DNA of 64,000 nucleotides from Macquaria australasica (lineage: Eukaryota; Chordata; Actinopteri; Centrarchiformes; Percichthyidae), in contig SEMN01000261.1 of NCBI GenBank assembly GCA_005408345.1, positions 558,001 to 622,000 on the forward strand, written 5' to 3'. Shown piece after piece: positions 34,363 to 46,586 of this stretch (its first letter is position 1; each line of letters starts with the position of its first letter). The position numbers and the translations under genes were made by a program. The notes under the pieces are model-generated. The model saw only the letters and a program-made list of their open reading frames with translations. It did not search any database and was not told the origin of the DNA.

Positions 34363-36959
34363 CAGCCACTATCTATTTATCAGTGTTTCTTTATTTTGTA
34401 CCTTTCTTTTCTCCCTCTCTCTCTCTACTATTAGCCACTCTATAGCTCTCTACCTTCTAAATATTTATATATTTTATCACTTTATACTCATTTTATTAAT
34501 ATATCATGCAGCCCTATTTATGAGGTCACAAAGTGCTTTTGATATAAATATCTGGTATTTTAATTTTTCCATTTATTTTATTATTGTTATATTATTGTAC
34601 TTTTTGTTGCATTTGTTTCCATTGTTTCGTGTTGTTTTGGTGATTTGTTTTGTAAGAAGAAAAAAGCCCTCAGAGAGTAGAACAGCAGATTAGCATAGTA
34701 ACAAATTACAATGAGTGTGCTCTTATCCTTTTTATTGTGCGTGTGTGTGTGTGTGTTTGGGGGGGGGGGACGCGTGCATTTCTTCATATCATTCCGTCCA
34801 TGAGTGTGTCGATGCATGAATTAAACTCATTCTGAATACAGTGTTGATGTTGGAAATGTCGTAGTAAAGAGTAAAATATTTTTAAACGCTGAAAATGACA
34901 TGACATGAAAAACGATGTAGATGTTTACAAAGACCAAACTTTTTCTTTTCTCTCTCTTTTTTTTTCTTCTTCTCAAAGATGAAATAAAACTTGACTGGCA
35001 AACGCTCAGAAGAGTGTGTGTATCTTTTTCTACTGATGGAGAGGAAGTCTTAACTCAGTTAAGGTTGAGGATATGTTTCAAAATTAAGATGCTAATTTCA
35101 CTAAATGCTTAGCAATTAGCAAATGGACCGCAGTATGTAATCATATTTGGATTGAACTGATTAGTAGTTAGATTAGTTGGTAAATTAGCCTGAGCCCTGA
35201 TTTATATTTGTATTTGTAAGTGTCCTTATAAATGTTTGATCACAGTTACTAGTGCAGATTTGAAAGTGACTCACACCTGACACAGATTCAGCATATAGCT
35301 AACTGACCCCATTTTTTCAAGTCTCTCTTAAAACAACACACACGTCTTATGTACATTGCAACAGTTTGATCATGCTGTCTGTCCTTACTGGACAAGAAGA
35401 GATCCCTGCCAATGTAACTGGTGGGGGGCAAAATCCACAGTCCTTGTTCGAAGTGGATTGTATCTATATAGCACTTTACAATTTTCACACAAGGTGAATG
35501 CCTGATCATTAGGATCAGTTTGGGCTTCAAGGACGCTTCGACAGGTGGACAAGAGGCACCTGAGCTCGAACAGGCTCTGCTGGGGATTGAACCTAGTTCT
35601 GCATACGTACAGAGCAAATTTGCGCTTCCACAGAGCTTCATCCCCTCCTCCATTCTTTGCAAAAATGCTTTCTGAACTTCAGCTTCAGCTAATAACAGGC
35701 CTCAGTAGCCTGAATTGGCCAAATCAAGTGGTATGTCTTCCAAGGTTACTCTCATTGTAGCACGAAATTTCCTATTTGTGTTTTCCTCCATCGCAATTCA
35801 GCAAGGAAACGCTGTCTGGAGAAATAAAAAGAGGGAATTTCATACTAAAAAGAATATAAATTTGGAGCATGCCCGCTTAATTTGTCTGATATTAGTATAT
35901 AGTATAGTATATATAGTTTAACTTTAGAATGCACTTTTGCACAGAACGAGGAGTGTGGATTTTGTCCTATCCTTTAATGAGCCAAAATCGGTCGCAGAAG
36001 TGGTTGTGCCCTTGTATCTGACAACAAGACTAAGAGTCTACTAAGAGTAATTAAGCACAGGGATCACATTACACTGGCCTGTTAGGAAAATTACCACTTG
36101 ACAGGATAAAAGAGGTCACACAGCACAATAAAGGGCACTGTCAACACAGAGATGATCACTTACTGTTTGATACCAAGCTTAGTTTGATCTGATATAATGC
36201 TCGGAGTCATTTCCACTTCAAATACAATACAAGAAGGCTTGTATTGTCCTGTGTTGGAGTTGTGCTTGTGTTTGTTTGCCTGCCACAGTCCAAGAATTAG
36301 AAATCATAAATTATCTGAAGAAATCATCAGATGAAATCTCCAAGGAATAAGCAAATATTTGGCAAAACAGAATGTTCTGACGTCTGGCTCTTAGATCTTT
36401 GTTGTCAGCATCAAAAGTTCCGACAAAAAGATGACACATGCATGATTAGAGGAGCCTGAACAGGACCGAAATCTAATTGACTTTCCAATCTTAATGTGTA
36501 ACATGGTGACGTTGCCAGCTGTGTGAACTCTTAATTAAACAGTTCAGAAAACAAGGCAAAATAGTTAGTATGTGTGTTTGTGTCAATATGTGTGGGTGTC
36601 TATCACGACAAAGTCCCCACAAAGATAGAAAAAACAGTTAATGTGTGTGCTGAATCAGCATTCACACCAATAATTTGTTCAGATTTGTTCTGCATAATTC
36701 AGTGGCTGCAGTTTGTTCACAGCAGTGCAATCACCTCCAACTCCTGGACCAAATCATTCATTTTTGGCACATTTGTTGCTGCCTGACCTGAAAGTGAATT
36801 GACTCAATTTGTTTCAATACAGATACATAATTAAAGGGGAACTCTACCAATTTCACACCTAAAGGTCAGTTTACTTGTCGTGAGGAGTACTACAAATCCA
36901 GTATTTCTGGAGCTTGAAGTCAGGATGTCTTGGCCTCTGCTGCTTCGATTTGACAACTT

Positions 36960-37347
36960 TTTAGCCAAGCGATGGCTGATGACGGTCAGTCAGTCCACCA
37001 CTTTGGTCCGGACCGAAGTATCTCAACATCTACTTGATGGATTGACTTTAGATTTTGTACAGACATTCATGGCTCCCACGTACTGACTTCAGTGATTCCC
37101 TGAGTTTATATCTAGCAACATCATCAGATCTAAATTAAGATTTTTCCAAAACTAATGTCTGTACTTTGCGTTTAGTGCTATTTAGTCAATGTAAGCATGC
37201 TAACACACTAAACTAAGATGGTGGACATGCTAAACATCAGCGTGTTAGCATTGTCATTGTGAGCACGCTAATGTTAGCATTTAGCTCAAAGCACCACTGT
37301 GTCTAAGTGCAGCCTCACTGAGCTGCCAGTATAGCTGTAGACTCTTA
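36960..37347 (-). repeat. Fossil interspersed repeat, third copy, inverted
   Basis: Reverse complement carries the same ordered words as 15461-15930 (GCTTTGAGCTAAATGCTAAC, GTGCTCACAATGACAATGC, GAATGTCTGTACAAAAT, GTGGTGGACTGACTGAC). Heavily diverged in the middle. Confidence 0.75.
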
Positions 37348-38114
37348 ATCGTGTTTTACCTCACTGAAAACCCAACATGTCTTGTGGTTGCACTGCACTT
37401 TCGTCTATGGAGGCTAGTGTGGGTGTTAAAATGGCCACGGTAAAGCTTTTTGTCACAGTAAGCCTTTTCAAGACTCGAATAGGTCCCACTACCTCCAAGG
37501 TGGACATAGCTTAGAGCTTGGTATTGATCCAGTGTGTGGCTTATAAGTAACACTGCAGATCTTAATCTCTACCCAACTTCCAGTTTGTTTAATGGACAGA
37601 CGTTTACTGTAAAGATTCTACATAGTCTGTCACACATCATTTCTCTGTTATATTTAAAAAAAAAAAAGAAAACCATGCAAAAGCTGTCTTACACCAATGG
37701 CTCCTGCTGGAGTCAGGCCTTTAGTTAAAGCTGAAAAATATTTCCCAATCAAAATGAGAATGACAAGGCCTTTTGGTGTAACAAGTCACTGGAATGTATG
37801 CTCAGTCTCTCTCGTCTTGTTCTGACCCCTCCACACTGGCACTATAGTAAGTGTGCATGTACAGAAGAACAGAGTCCTCTTCCAGACATTTGCCAATGAT
37901 CCATTTCAGCTGAGGCCTGTTTGAACGTATGAATGGTCACACTAAGGCGATATATCGTGCTGTATCAACCATGTTACGCTGGGACAAATTTTACGGCTGT
38001 CTAAACAGGGGATTAGTCTGATTTCCAAGTATTTTCTCTCTGGTGAAACAGCAATGAAAAGGTCAAATCAGCATCCCAAAGGGTTTGAATCATTTGAGCC
38101 TGTCTAAATCAAGC

Positions 38115-38300
38115 AAACGCTGAGGCCATTAAATAGCTGTGTGATTGTGGTGGGAGAGGTTCTGACCTGACCAATCAAAAGATCACAGGTTCATGCCCCC
38201 ATGGTGGCTAATGTCAGTCTTTGAGTAAGACACTACAGTAAACTGTGTTTAACTCTTGATTACAATGGCTTGCAAAATGCAAATACATCTCATAGACCTG
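38115..38300 (+). repeat. Possible tRNA-derived SINE fragment
   Basis: Contains GACCAATCAAAAGATCACAG followed by the box B-like GTTCATGCCCC, a layout seen in another fish SINE type. Diverged; no clear target-site duplication. Confidence 0.35.
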
Positions 38301-38384
38301 AACTGCAAAGTCCTTTTTAGTCTAATAAAGCAACGTGCTGATTGGCTGCTGCACATTCATACCCATTTCTCTTCTTCTTTAAAG

Positions 38385-38945
38385 CTGCACTAATCAATAT
38401 ACTTATATTAACAATGGGTCAATGTGAAAGGGGTCGCTCATAGTGACAAACCTACAGAGAGTTATCTCCCAACTCTGAACTTCCCCTCAGCTCTACGGAG
38501 CCTCTTTTAGCCCCTTTTTAGTCTCGACACTCTCATCAATCTTGTTTCCAGCAGCAGCAGGAAGCTGTTCTCTGCAAAAAAAGCTCTATAAATCAAACTG
38601 TACTGTATGCTACCTGCTCAGACAGACAATGTTAGCAACTAGCAACCAGCTTAGTGGAACATTTAGCACCTAAGCCAGATATTTCCCTCAGGAATTGGTG
38701 GAGACCAAAACGGAGCTAAAAGGAGAGTGAATATTGAACTTAGATTTGTCAAGTTACCTGAAACACAACTCCAAATCAATGTTGCTCCGCGTCTGCTGGA
38801 TGTGTAAATAGACAACTGTCTGGTAAAACATTAGCCAACACCTTTATAAGGAGATAATATTTAACTGTTGTGTTTACAGCTTCTTACGCTGCCTCCATGT
38901 GGCCAAAACAATCAGTTAATGCAAGTTTGAAGAAACAAACCGCAA
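38385..38945 (+). repeat. Fossil interspersed repeat (longer copy)
   Basis: Begins AAGCTGCACTAATCAATAT. It includes GGGTCAATGTGAAAGGGGTC, CCCCTCAGCTCTACGGAGCC and, at its 3' end, the words shared with 13620-13785. Confidence 0.65.
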
Positions 38946-41469
38946 TACACTACATCTATATTCTGGTCTCTTATAGTGAATATAGGATTTTAAAAGGTGA
39001 CCCTCTACAGAAGGCTAAAGTATTTTCAACACCTTTTTGAAATCATAACGGAAAGGACTGAAATACACAATGTCTACACTTAATGTATAAAAAATGCCAT
39101 CCCAAAAGTGCAAAGAAGTATTAGTTTTGGAAAAGCAAGGTGCTTCTTTGGCCATTTAAAGGAACATACTCAGGAGATGTTGAAATGATAACTGCATTAT
39201 TATAGTATATATAGTATTGCCTGTAAGTTCTTTAGGACAGAAATAACTCCTGCACATCATGTAAATCAGAGGGGTTAGCCTCTTTGAAATGCTTGCTAGG
39301 TAGGATGAGGTCAACCTGCAAACTCTCCCTGTTTGTGCATCACTTTTTACATTCATTTCAGTGAACAGACAAAACTGCCTCACAGTTAATTATCTCTGTA
39401 TTCACATCTGTGTCTTGTAGCTGTTATCTAACCTGGCAACATGAGAAAGAACACCATCATATTTATAGCACTGGCCAGAAGGGAGTGGTTGGTGGAGATT
39501 AAACACTCATGCAAACACACAAACAGACACACACACTCACCTGGGACCTGACCAGCACAACCGCTGTGTTGCTCTGTTGGCCAATCAACAGCTCTACAGT
39601 GGTTCCCTGATTTGATCTTTGGGAACAGTGGACAAAGGAGGGAGAGTGAGAGTGCTTTCACTCGCTCTGTCCAGGTGTGTGTCTGTTCATTACATTCACT
39701 TTCTAAGACTGACCTAATAAGAAAAAACAAATCCAAACTTTCACTTAAAAGATTGAAGCAGTTTATGATTTGCATGTTTTTACTCTGTTGCATTTCCCCC
39801 CTTTTTTATCGTTCTTCTCTGTCAGTTACTGAACAGCGAAGTGGCAGCTGTTACATCCCACAGCAACCCGGCGGTAACCACGACGGCAAGACACCTCTCC
39901 ATCCTCCGCTGGAGGAGAACGAGACGAAGAGACAAAGAGTAAACACAACCGTCCTGAGGGAGAGAATGGGGAGTGGAGGAGGAACGCCAAGAAGGAAGCT
40001 GCAGACAGAGACAAAAAAGAGACTGACAGGAAACAAAGATGGAGAGCTACAAAGTGTGTGAGGAGGAAGACACAAAGTGTGACCAGAATTTGAGACAAAC
40101 AGACACAGAGAGAAAGCGACAAACAAATTGAAGCATGAGAGAGGGGAGATGGAGCTGGTGCTCACGGAGATTTATCCTGTGGGAAGAGGAAGAAGACAGG
40201 AAGTGACACGCTACATTGATCCTCTCCCCCCTCCTGGGTCCAAATGTTTGCCTCCACGCATGAACTGATTTTGATACTACTTAGTTGGTTAATTGGTTCT
40301 GCAGTTTTTACTTCGTGTTAGTATTTACCAGACAAAATGTTGTTTCTCACCAAAAGAGGAAAGCATGGAGTTCTGTTTCATTCATTTATAGACATGAAAA
40401 GAAACAGAGAGCAGCGTTATGATGTGTTTCATGAAATAGGAAGAGACAAAGATGTGTTTTCATCAAAGTATTTTTGCAATATATGAATTAATAGAAAACG
40501 CTAAATGGGCATCATGGGTATCACAAAAAACATGTGCACGTTTGAAGCAGAAAAGTTTTTGTTGATGATAAATGAAGCCCGCACCAGAAATGTACTGTCT
40601 ATGTCAGATAGTGACAGAGGCTTCATTCACAATTACTGCAAATAATTCAAAGAATTTAAAAGGCAACTTTTGATATGCTGAAAGATAACATAACAGTCCA
40701 CTATAATCCCAAGAAATCCGTCAATCTTGTTAATGTTCCCAGGCATTTATCTACAACTACAGCTGCATAGCTATTAAAGCACATTTCTTTCAAATTAAAA
40801 GCATCAAACTGCTGAAAATGAATGATGGGTGTGTTTTTTGACACTTGGGGAAGATCGTATTTCACTTCTGCCCTGTTTACTGCTATATGTTGATAGAAGC
40901 ACACATAATTTATACTTTTACCTACTATTACATATAATATATGTGTATAATATATAGCTCATTAAAGCAAATATCACCAGGAATTCTTCCAAATACAATT
41001 TCAGCTACAAAACAACTTCACAGGAATTTAAACCTTTTTTGGTCACTTGGGGAACTGCAGAGCTTGGTACAAATTGTTTGATTAGAGCAGCTTTAAAGGT
41101 CCAATAAAATGGCTGTGTTTTGATATGTTTCCACATGTAACAGTATGTTTTGGTGGGGGGGGGACTTTAAAATAGACACTGACTGTAGCTGAGGATCAGT
41201 CATGTCATCCATATCCCCTGTTTCAATATTTATTTATGTTCAAGCCTTTTGACAGTGGAGAGTAGATGTTGATGTTGTTGCAACATCCAACATCTAACAT
41301 CCAAATACATACCCATTTATATATATGTAATATTAGGTCCAATATTAGTTTAGCTTAGTTAGTTTAGTTGGTTTAGATTGGCTTAGCTAGCTTAGAAACT
41401 TGTCAGAAAGTGGATCAAATATTTAATATTTATTTAATATTTATTGCCCTCATTTTAAAAAAAGGGAAA

Positions 41470-42110
41470 CAAAGAGGGATAGGCAAATTGAGTGAGAGGA
41501 GGGACTAATGCCTCCTCTCACTCAAAGAGGATGTCCAGTGCAGTTCAGAGAATTGTGAAAGGATAAAAAAGAAACAGCAATGCCAGCGAGGACAGAGCAA
41601 GAGGATAGAGCGAGACAGACAGACTGGAGCGAGAGGATGAGGGGGATAAAACGACAGAGAAAGGGAGGGATAAAAAGAGACAGATGCAATCAAAGAGAGC
41701 AGGCAGTAGTGGCTGCGAGAGGATAGACCAGACTTTTAGCAAACATAAAGGAGTTGGGGAGGAAATGAGATTGACAGGGAGGAAGAGCGAGAAGAAGGAG
41801 AAAAGAAAGAGGGACTGTTGAATGAGTGGGAGAAGGATGAGAGTGAAATGATGTGTTTTTCTTGGTGGGATTAAAGTCTGTCTTGAGGAAGAGGAGGGAG
41901 GAGTGTTTGGATAAAGGGCTAAAGAAGAAGAATATTGTTATATCTGGGGAAAAAGATGCAGGAAAAGGATGGAGACAAGGGGGAAAAGAAATAGAAATAG
42001 AAGAAGTGAAGTGGTTAGATTTGGAGAGATGAAGATGATTAAAGAGAGAACTGTGAAATGGAAAGGAGATGTATTTGGAGCAGATTTTACAGGCGATGTG
42101 ACCATTTGTT
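41470..42110. repeat. Purine-rich tract
   Basis: About 640 bases strongly biased to G and A on the + strand. Confidence 0.75.
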
Positions 42111-42510
42111 CATGAGATTATATGCATTTTGAAATGACGCAGGTGATCATCCGAGTGCATTACTGAGTTTGGATCAAATGTGCATAATCTACCAGATCAG
42201 TTGCTTCCTGTGAGACTCCATTGTGTCGCTGATTACTGAGGATTTGCAGCAGGTAATCAGCGATCTGTGATGGATTATATTCTCAGACTAACCTCTCCGA
42301 CCCCGCCGAGCGGCGGCGAGGGATGAGAGAGGGATGAGAGGAGGGGAGAGGGAGAAAAAGAGGAGAAGAAGAAGAGATGAGAGTGTGACGTTAAAGCTGT
42401 CATCTGGCCTGTAATCTGCCAGCTGGATACTACGGCAGCTAACGGTGTCACTTCCTTTCTTTGCTGAATAAGGGTGTGTGTTTACATGTGGTATATTCAC
42501 TGTCACAACT

Positions 42511-42514
<4 letters not shown>

Positions 42515-42548
<34 letters not shown>
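42515..42548. repeat. (TG)n microsatellite
   Basis: 17 TG units. An (AC)n array of about 15 units follows at 42645-42674, so the two can pair as an inverted repeat. Confidence 0.97.
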
Positions 42549-42550
<2 letters not shown>

Positions 42551-42643
42551 CATGCATACCAGTGTGTGCATCTCAGTAAGTCATCGTCATCATATCGATC
42601 GAGGACACAAAGCTACCCAGCAGCTACAGATCGACAGAGAGGG

Positions 42644-42676
<33 letters not shown>

Positions 42677-45600
42677 GCAATACAGTACAGTAGAAATATA
42701 CACACACACCACTGATTCCCTCCACACTAATGTGTGTGTTTTTTTTCCTTAATCAAGACCGGCTGCTTGCTGTTGCCTGTTCTGATTATTGTTAATATTG
42801 TCATTGATCCCCATGGGCAAGCTGTCTTTTCTCTTTTCTGCAGAGCGGTCAGAGGTCAGGCTCAGCTGCAGAACAACAATAATGAAGCTTAATGAAAGTT
42901 GAATCAGGAAGACTATCTTTAATGTGGATATCTGTTGAGTTCTGAGAGTTATTTTAATTAGTTTAGTTGGTTGAATCCAGATTTGCTGATTTCCAGAGGA
43001 ACTTCCTTGAAAGAACTACTCATTTTAAACAAAACTTGCCGGAAATAAAACTGAACTGCTAACTTAATAAATAAAATATGAAAAATCTAAATAGTTAAGA
43101 AGTTTGACAAATGTCTTCAGCATTCTTCTTTTTCAGTATTTGTAAAAACCCTGGCTACAGCCATGCTGGAAATTTTCTTTTGCTGTACAGTTGTGTTCCC
43201 TTTTCACACCTTTCACAAAATACATATGTATACTACAGTGGTATTGCTTATTAGTGTGTGGCAGCTAGTTTCTTGCTCAATGGCTCTTCAGCTGAAACCA
43301 GTTTCATTGACAGTTCAGTCTCTCCACTTCCTTCAAATACTGTCTCTGAGTTAAAGAGCGTGCGAAGGCAAAGCTGTGCCTTAAAACCGCATCTGTCATA
43401 TTCAACAGACTTTCATAGCAAAAAGTGTTAAATAATAAACCCTATTCATTACAAATGGATGGGAGGTAAGTGCCCAGAAAACCTGAAATGCTGGGAGAAT
43501 TAAACCACTCTGAACACAAACAAGCACATCCATGAAAAAAAAAAAAGCAGAGATGAAAATGTTGCACTGAACAAAAACCAGCCCAGGTTCAGCTCCATAA
43601 CAGGAAGTTTTAAGTTTATTACTGAATGTTCAGGCATGTACTTTATATTAATTATGAAGGAACAATAAAATATTACATCTGGATCATATAGTATTCCCTT
43701 TACATCCAACAATCATATACACTACATATACAGTGTCAACAAAACTCACTACATATCTTGTCTAATGTATATTGCATGCTTTCTTCACTATCTGAAGTGT
43801 ACAAAACACGGCTGCTGCTTTTCATTACTTTAACTAGTCCAAAAGTAAAAGATGGTCTCATTATTGGGGGAAACTGAAGGGGAGGAAATGGGACAGTGGG
43901 GTGGAGAGAGGAAGAAAACGAGAGGGAGAGAAGACATGACAGCCAGAGGCCTCAGGGTGGGCCAGAGGGAGACTAGTCACACCAAATGTCTAATAAGAGT
44001 AAAGTCAAGGAGCGTTTGTGTATGTAATGCTGAAGTGAGCGTAGTGGCTAATGGTACACTGCCGTGTTTGTGTCAGAGTTTGATATTGTGCGTGTCTGCT
44101 TAAATGAGTGTTTTCAGCATAAACAGGACAGAAATAACAGAGGTTAAAGCACACGGCTGACAAGAAACAACCCCCAGGCTCCATTCTGGTGGGAAGGAAA
44201 CTAGCTAACGGCGCAAGCATACTGACTGCCAACGCAGCACAGGCCAACTCGAAGCATGTACTGAAGAAAAGAGAACTGATGCCTGCCTTTTTAGTGTCAT
44301 GGCTGACAGTGGAAGTCAATAAAGATCCTGATTCAAGAGCTGATATCCAGATATCTTGCCTCATAATTATGTTTTAAGGGACTGTACTGGATTCTTGGGA
44401 GTTTGACACATTTTGCACAAAATCTGACAAGAGTGCTGACTCCAGGTTTAGCTCTGTGACTGGTAGATAGCACTGCTACACTAATGATTTAGAATGTAGT
44501 ATATTAAGTAATGCTAGGTACTCACAGATACATAGTTTTACCCAAAGAAAGAAGATAAACCTTTTAGTAATCCATATAGTATAGTAATCCATATATATAT
44601 ATATATATATACTGTGGCATTTTAATGAATTTCAAATTATAGGTCCTTTGCATATTTTACCAATCAAACAAGTCATTATGTCTGACTAACAATCCACTAT
44701 TAAAGCAGCTCATTGACATTGTATCACTACTTTCCAGTCTCAGAGCTAACAGTTAACGGATCATTCTGCTGTCAGTTCTTGTCATACAAGGTCCAACTCC
44801 CAGAATGCCATGTACAGTCACGTGAACCCATATTTGACTAATTAATACAAGAAAGACTTGTACAAAGTGCCTATTGTCCATACAGTTCATGCAAATGAAT
44901 TCAGCAGTTCCACATTTACACTGTATTAGGCCAACAGACTCACATTTTAAATTTCTTTCTTTTTTCTTTTTAAAGTACTGAAGGTTTGTAGTATTTTTTT
45001 AATATATATATACTGAATATATGTATTCTATATTTACACAATACAGTATATAACTGTACTGTAGGTGCAGTTCTTACATTGGAGTTCAACACAAAACCTC
45101 AATATTGTGTAGAAATGTGACTCTTGCCAGTTGATGCACGACTTTGTCAGATTTGTAAAGATTTTGTTTGGTATCAATTCAGTTATACAACTTATCTCAA
45201 GGGCAGGCTAATCAGTCAGGTTTTGACAGGTTTTAAGTGGTTAAAAGTTTCGTACTCATTTATGTGATGACTTTTAACATCCAGTATAAAAAAGCTTTCA
45301 ACACAAATAGTACCAAATTAAAGAAAAGCAAAAGTGCAAAAAAAACCAAAAACCTTTCTGCAATTGTCAAAATGTGCTCAACGACTCTTTTGCCAATGGC
45401 CACTAAACCTTGTAAAATTAAACAACTGCTGTTTACACAAAAAGTTAAAAATCATTGGAAAGTGGTTGTATTGATGTCCATGTCACACAAACAAGAGACT
45501 TTCTACAAGCAACAAAAACAGAAAATGGTAAAAGTGCATTTAAACATGAAAAGAAGCTGAAAGGGGTTGTACCAAAATGGGATGTTTCACCTCAAACACA

Positions 45601-45693
45601 AGAATGAAAAAAACCTCAGAGTACCTGGTAATAATGTACAAATCTTGCAAATGTTACTGTGAATACTTGCCACTGGACTTGGAATGGCTTGGA

Positions 45694-45725
45694 CCACCTT
45701 GACCCTGAAAGCAGGGTCAAGGTGG
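45694..45725. other. Perfect inverted repeat (14-bp stem, 4-nt loop)
   Basis: CCACCTTGACCCTG, loop AAAG, then CAGGGTCAAGGTGG. All 14 pairs match. On the + strand it is followed by an A-rich run. In plcb3 3' UTR RNA (- strand) it would form a very stable hairpin with loop CUUU. Confidence 0.9.
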
Positions 45726-46560
45726 AAAAAAATAAATCTTTTGGTTTGAGAAGACCAGTGGCACTTTAACCTCTGAGTCTCTGCTGAATAAAGTAAATAC
45801 TCACACTGTATACATTAGTGTCCAAAATGAGATAGCTGAGCAAAAACATTTACATACTGTATTCAGCGTGTCACACTGAGTGCAGGACAGCCAGAGGTGA
45901 ACAGGCGGGCAATCTCCCACTGTTAAATTATCAGAGATCAGAAGGTCGGTGTACTCATTTCAAGAAAGTGCTGACCCTAGCGGGTGTGTGTTGATGTTGC
46001 TGTCTTACTAAATGACCCATAAGTTAAACCAACAATTCCATAACTGTTATTGGCTGCAAGTTGCTTTCTTTATGGTGTCCAACCTGAAAAACCTATAGGA
46101 CAAAGCAGAGCTCCATGATGATTTCAGGCGCATTAAAATGCCTAAAGATGCACATTTATAATGGGGGGCCTGATATATGAAAAACTTTTACACTCTGCAA
46201 ATTGTTAACTGAATGAACAGATACTTTCTTCCATCAATAAAAACTTAAATAACCACAAAAGAAAACGTTGTTAAAATTCCATTTAAATAGACGATAGTTT
46301 ACAAAGGCTTGGTGTGTGAGGGGGAATAATCAGACAGACAGGCAGGCAGTGCTCATTGAAGGAGGAAGGTGGGAGAAGACAACACGGGACTCACTGAATC
46401 TCATCTAAAAACATTAGTCTTTGAGAAAAAAGTAAAAATTCTATTCACTCTTGTTTCTTCCCTCAGCCTTCCTTGACCTCTCCTGGCCTCCATCCCTCTT
46501 CAGCACTTGTGGTCAGTAGTAAAATTCATGTAAAACTACACAGAACATGTACACAGAATC

Positions 46561-46586
46561 CACACACACACACACACACACACACA
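46561..46586. repeat. (AC)n microsatellite
   Basis: 13 units. Confidence 0.95.

Larger units (their letters stand above)
32411..36959. other. Intergenic, no gene recognised
   Basis: AT-rich, with microsatellites at 33489-33553 and 34326-34359. A block around 35370-35650 (ATATAGCACTTTACAATTTT, then GGGGATTGAACC) resembles diverged repeats of fish genomes. No coding signal on either strand. Confidence 0.55.
37348..43500. other. Intergenic, no gene recognised
   Basis: Besides the repeats listed, it holds a G/A-rich tract (41470-42110 and 42300-42390), (TG)n at 42515-42548 and (AC)n at 42645-42674. A short GC-richer block at 39830-40075, preceded by TTCTCTGTCAG, is the only segment with even weak exon-like features. 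No protein family recognised. Confidence 0.55.

Noticed and set aside
39612..40061. 149-residue frame
   Set aside because: No family resemblance; basic Lys/Arg/Glu-rich end comes from G/A-rich sequence. Kept only as a weak exon-like observation.
45237..45560. 107-residue Lys-rich frame on the + strand
   Set aside because: A-rich sequence downstream of plcb3 on the other strand; no domain, no splice context.
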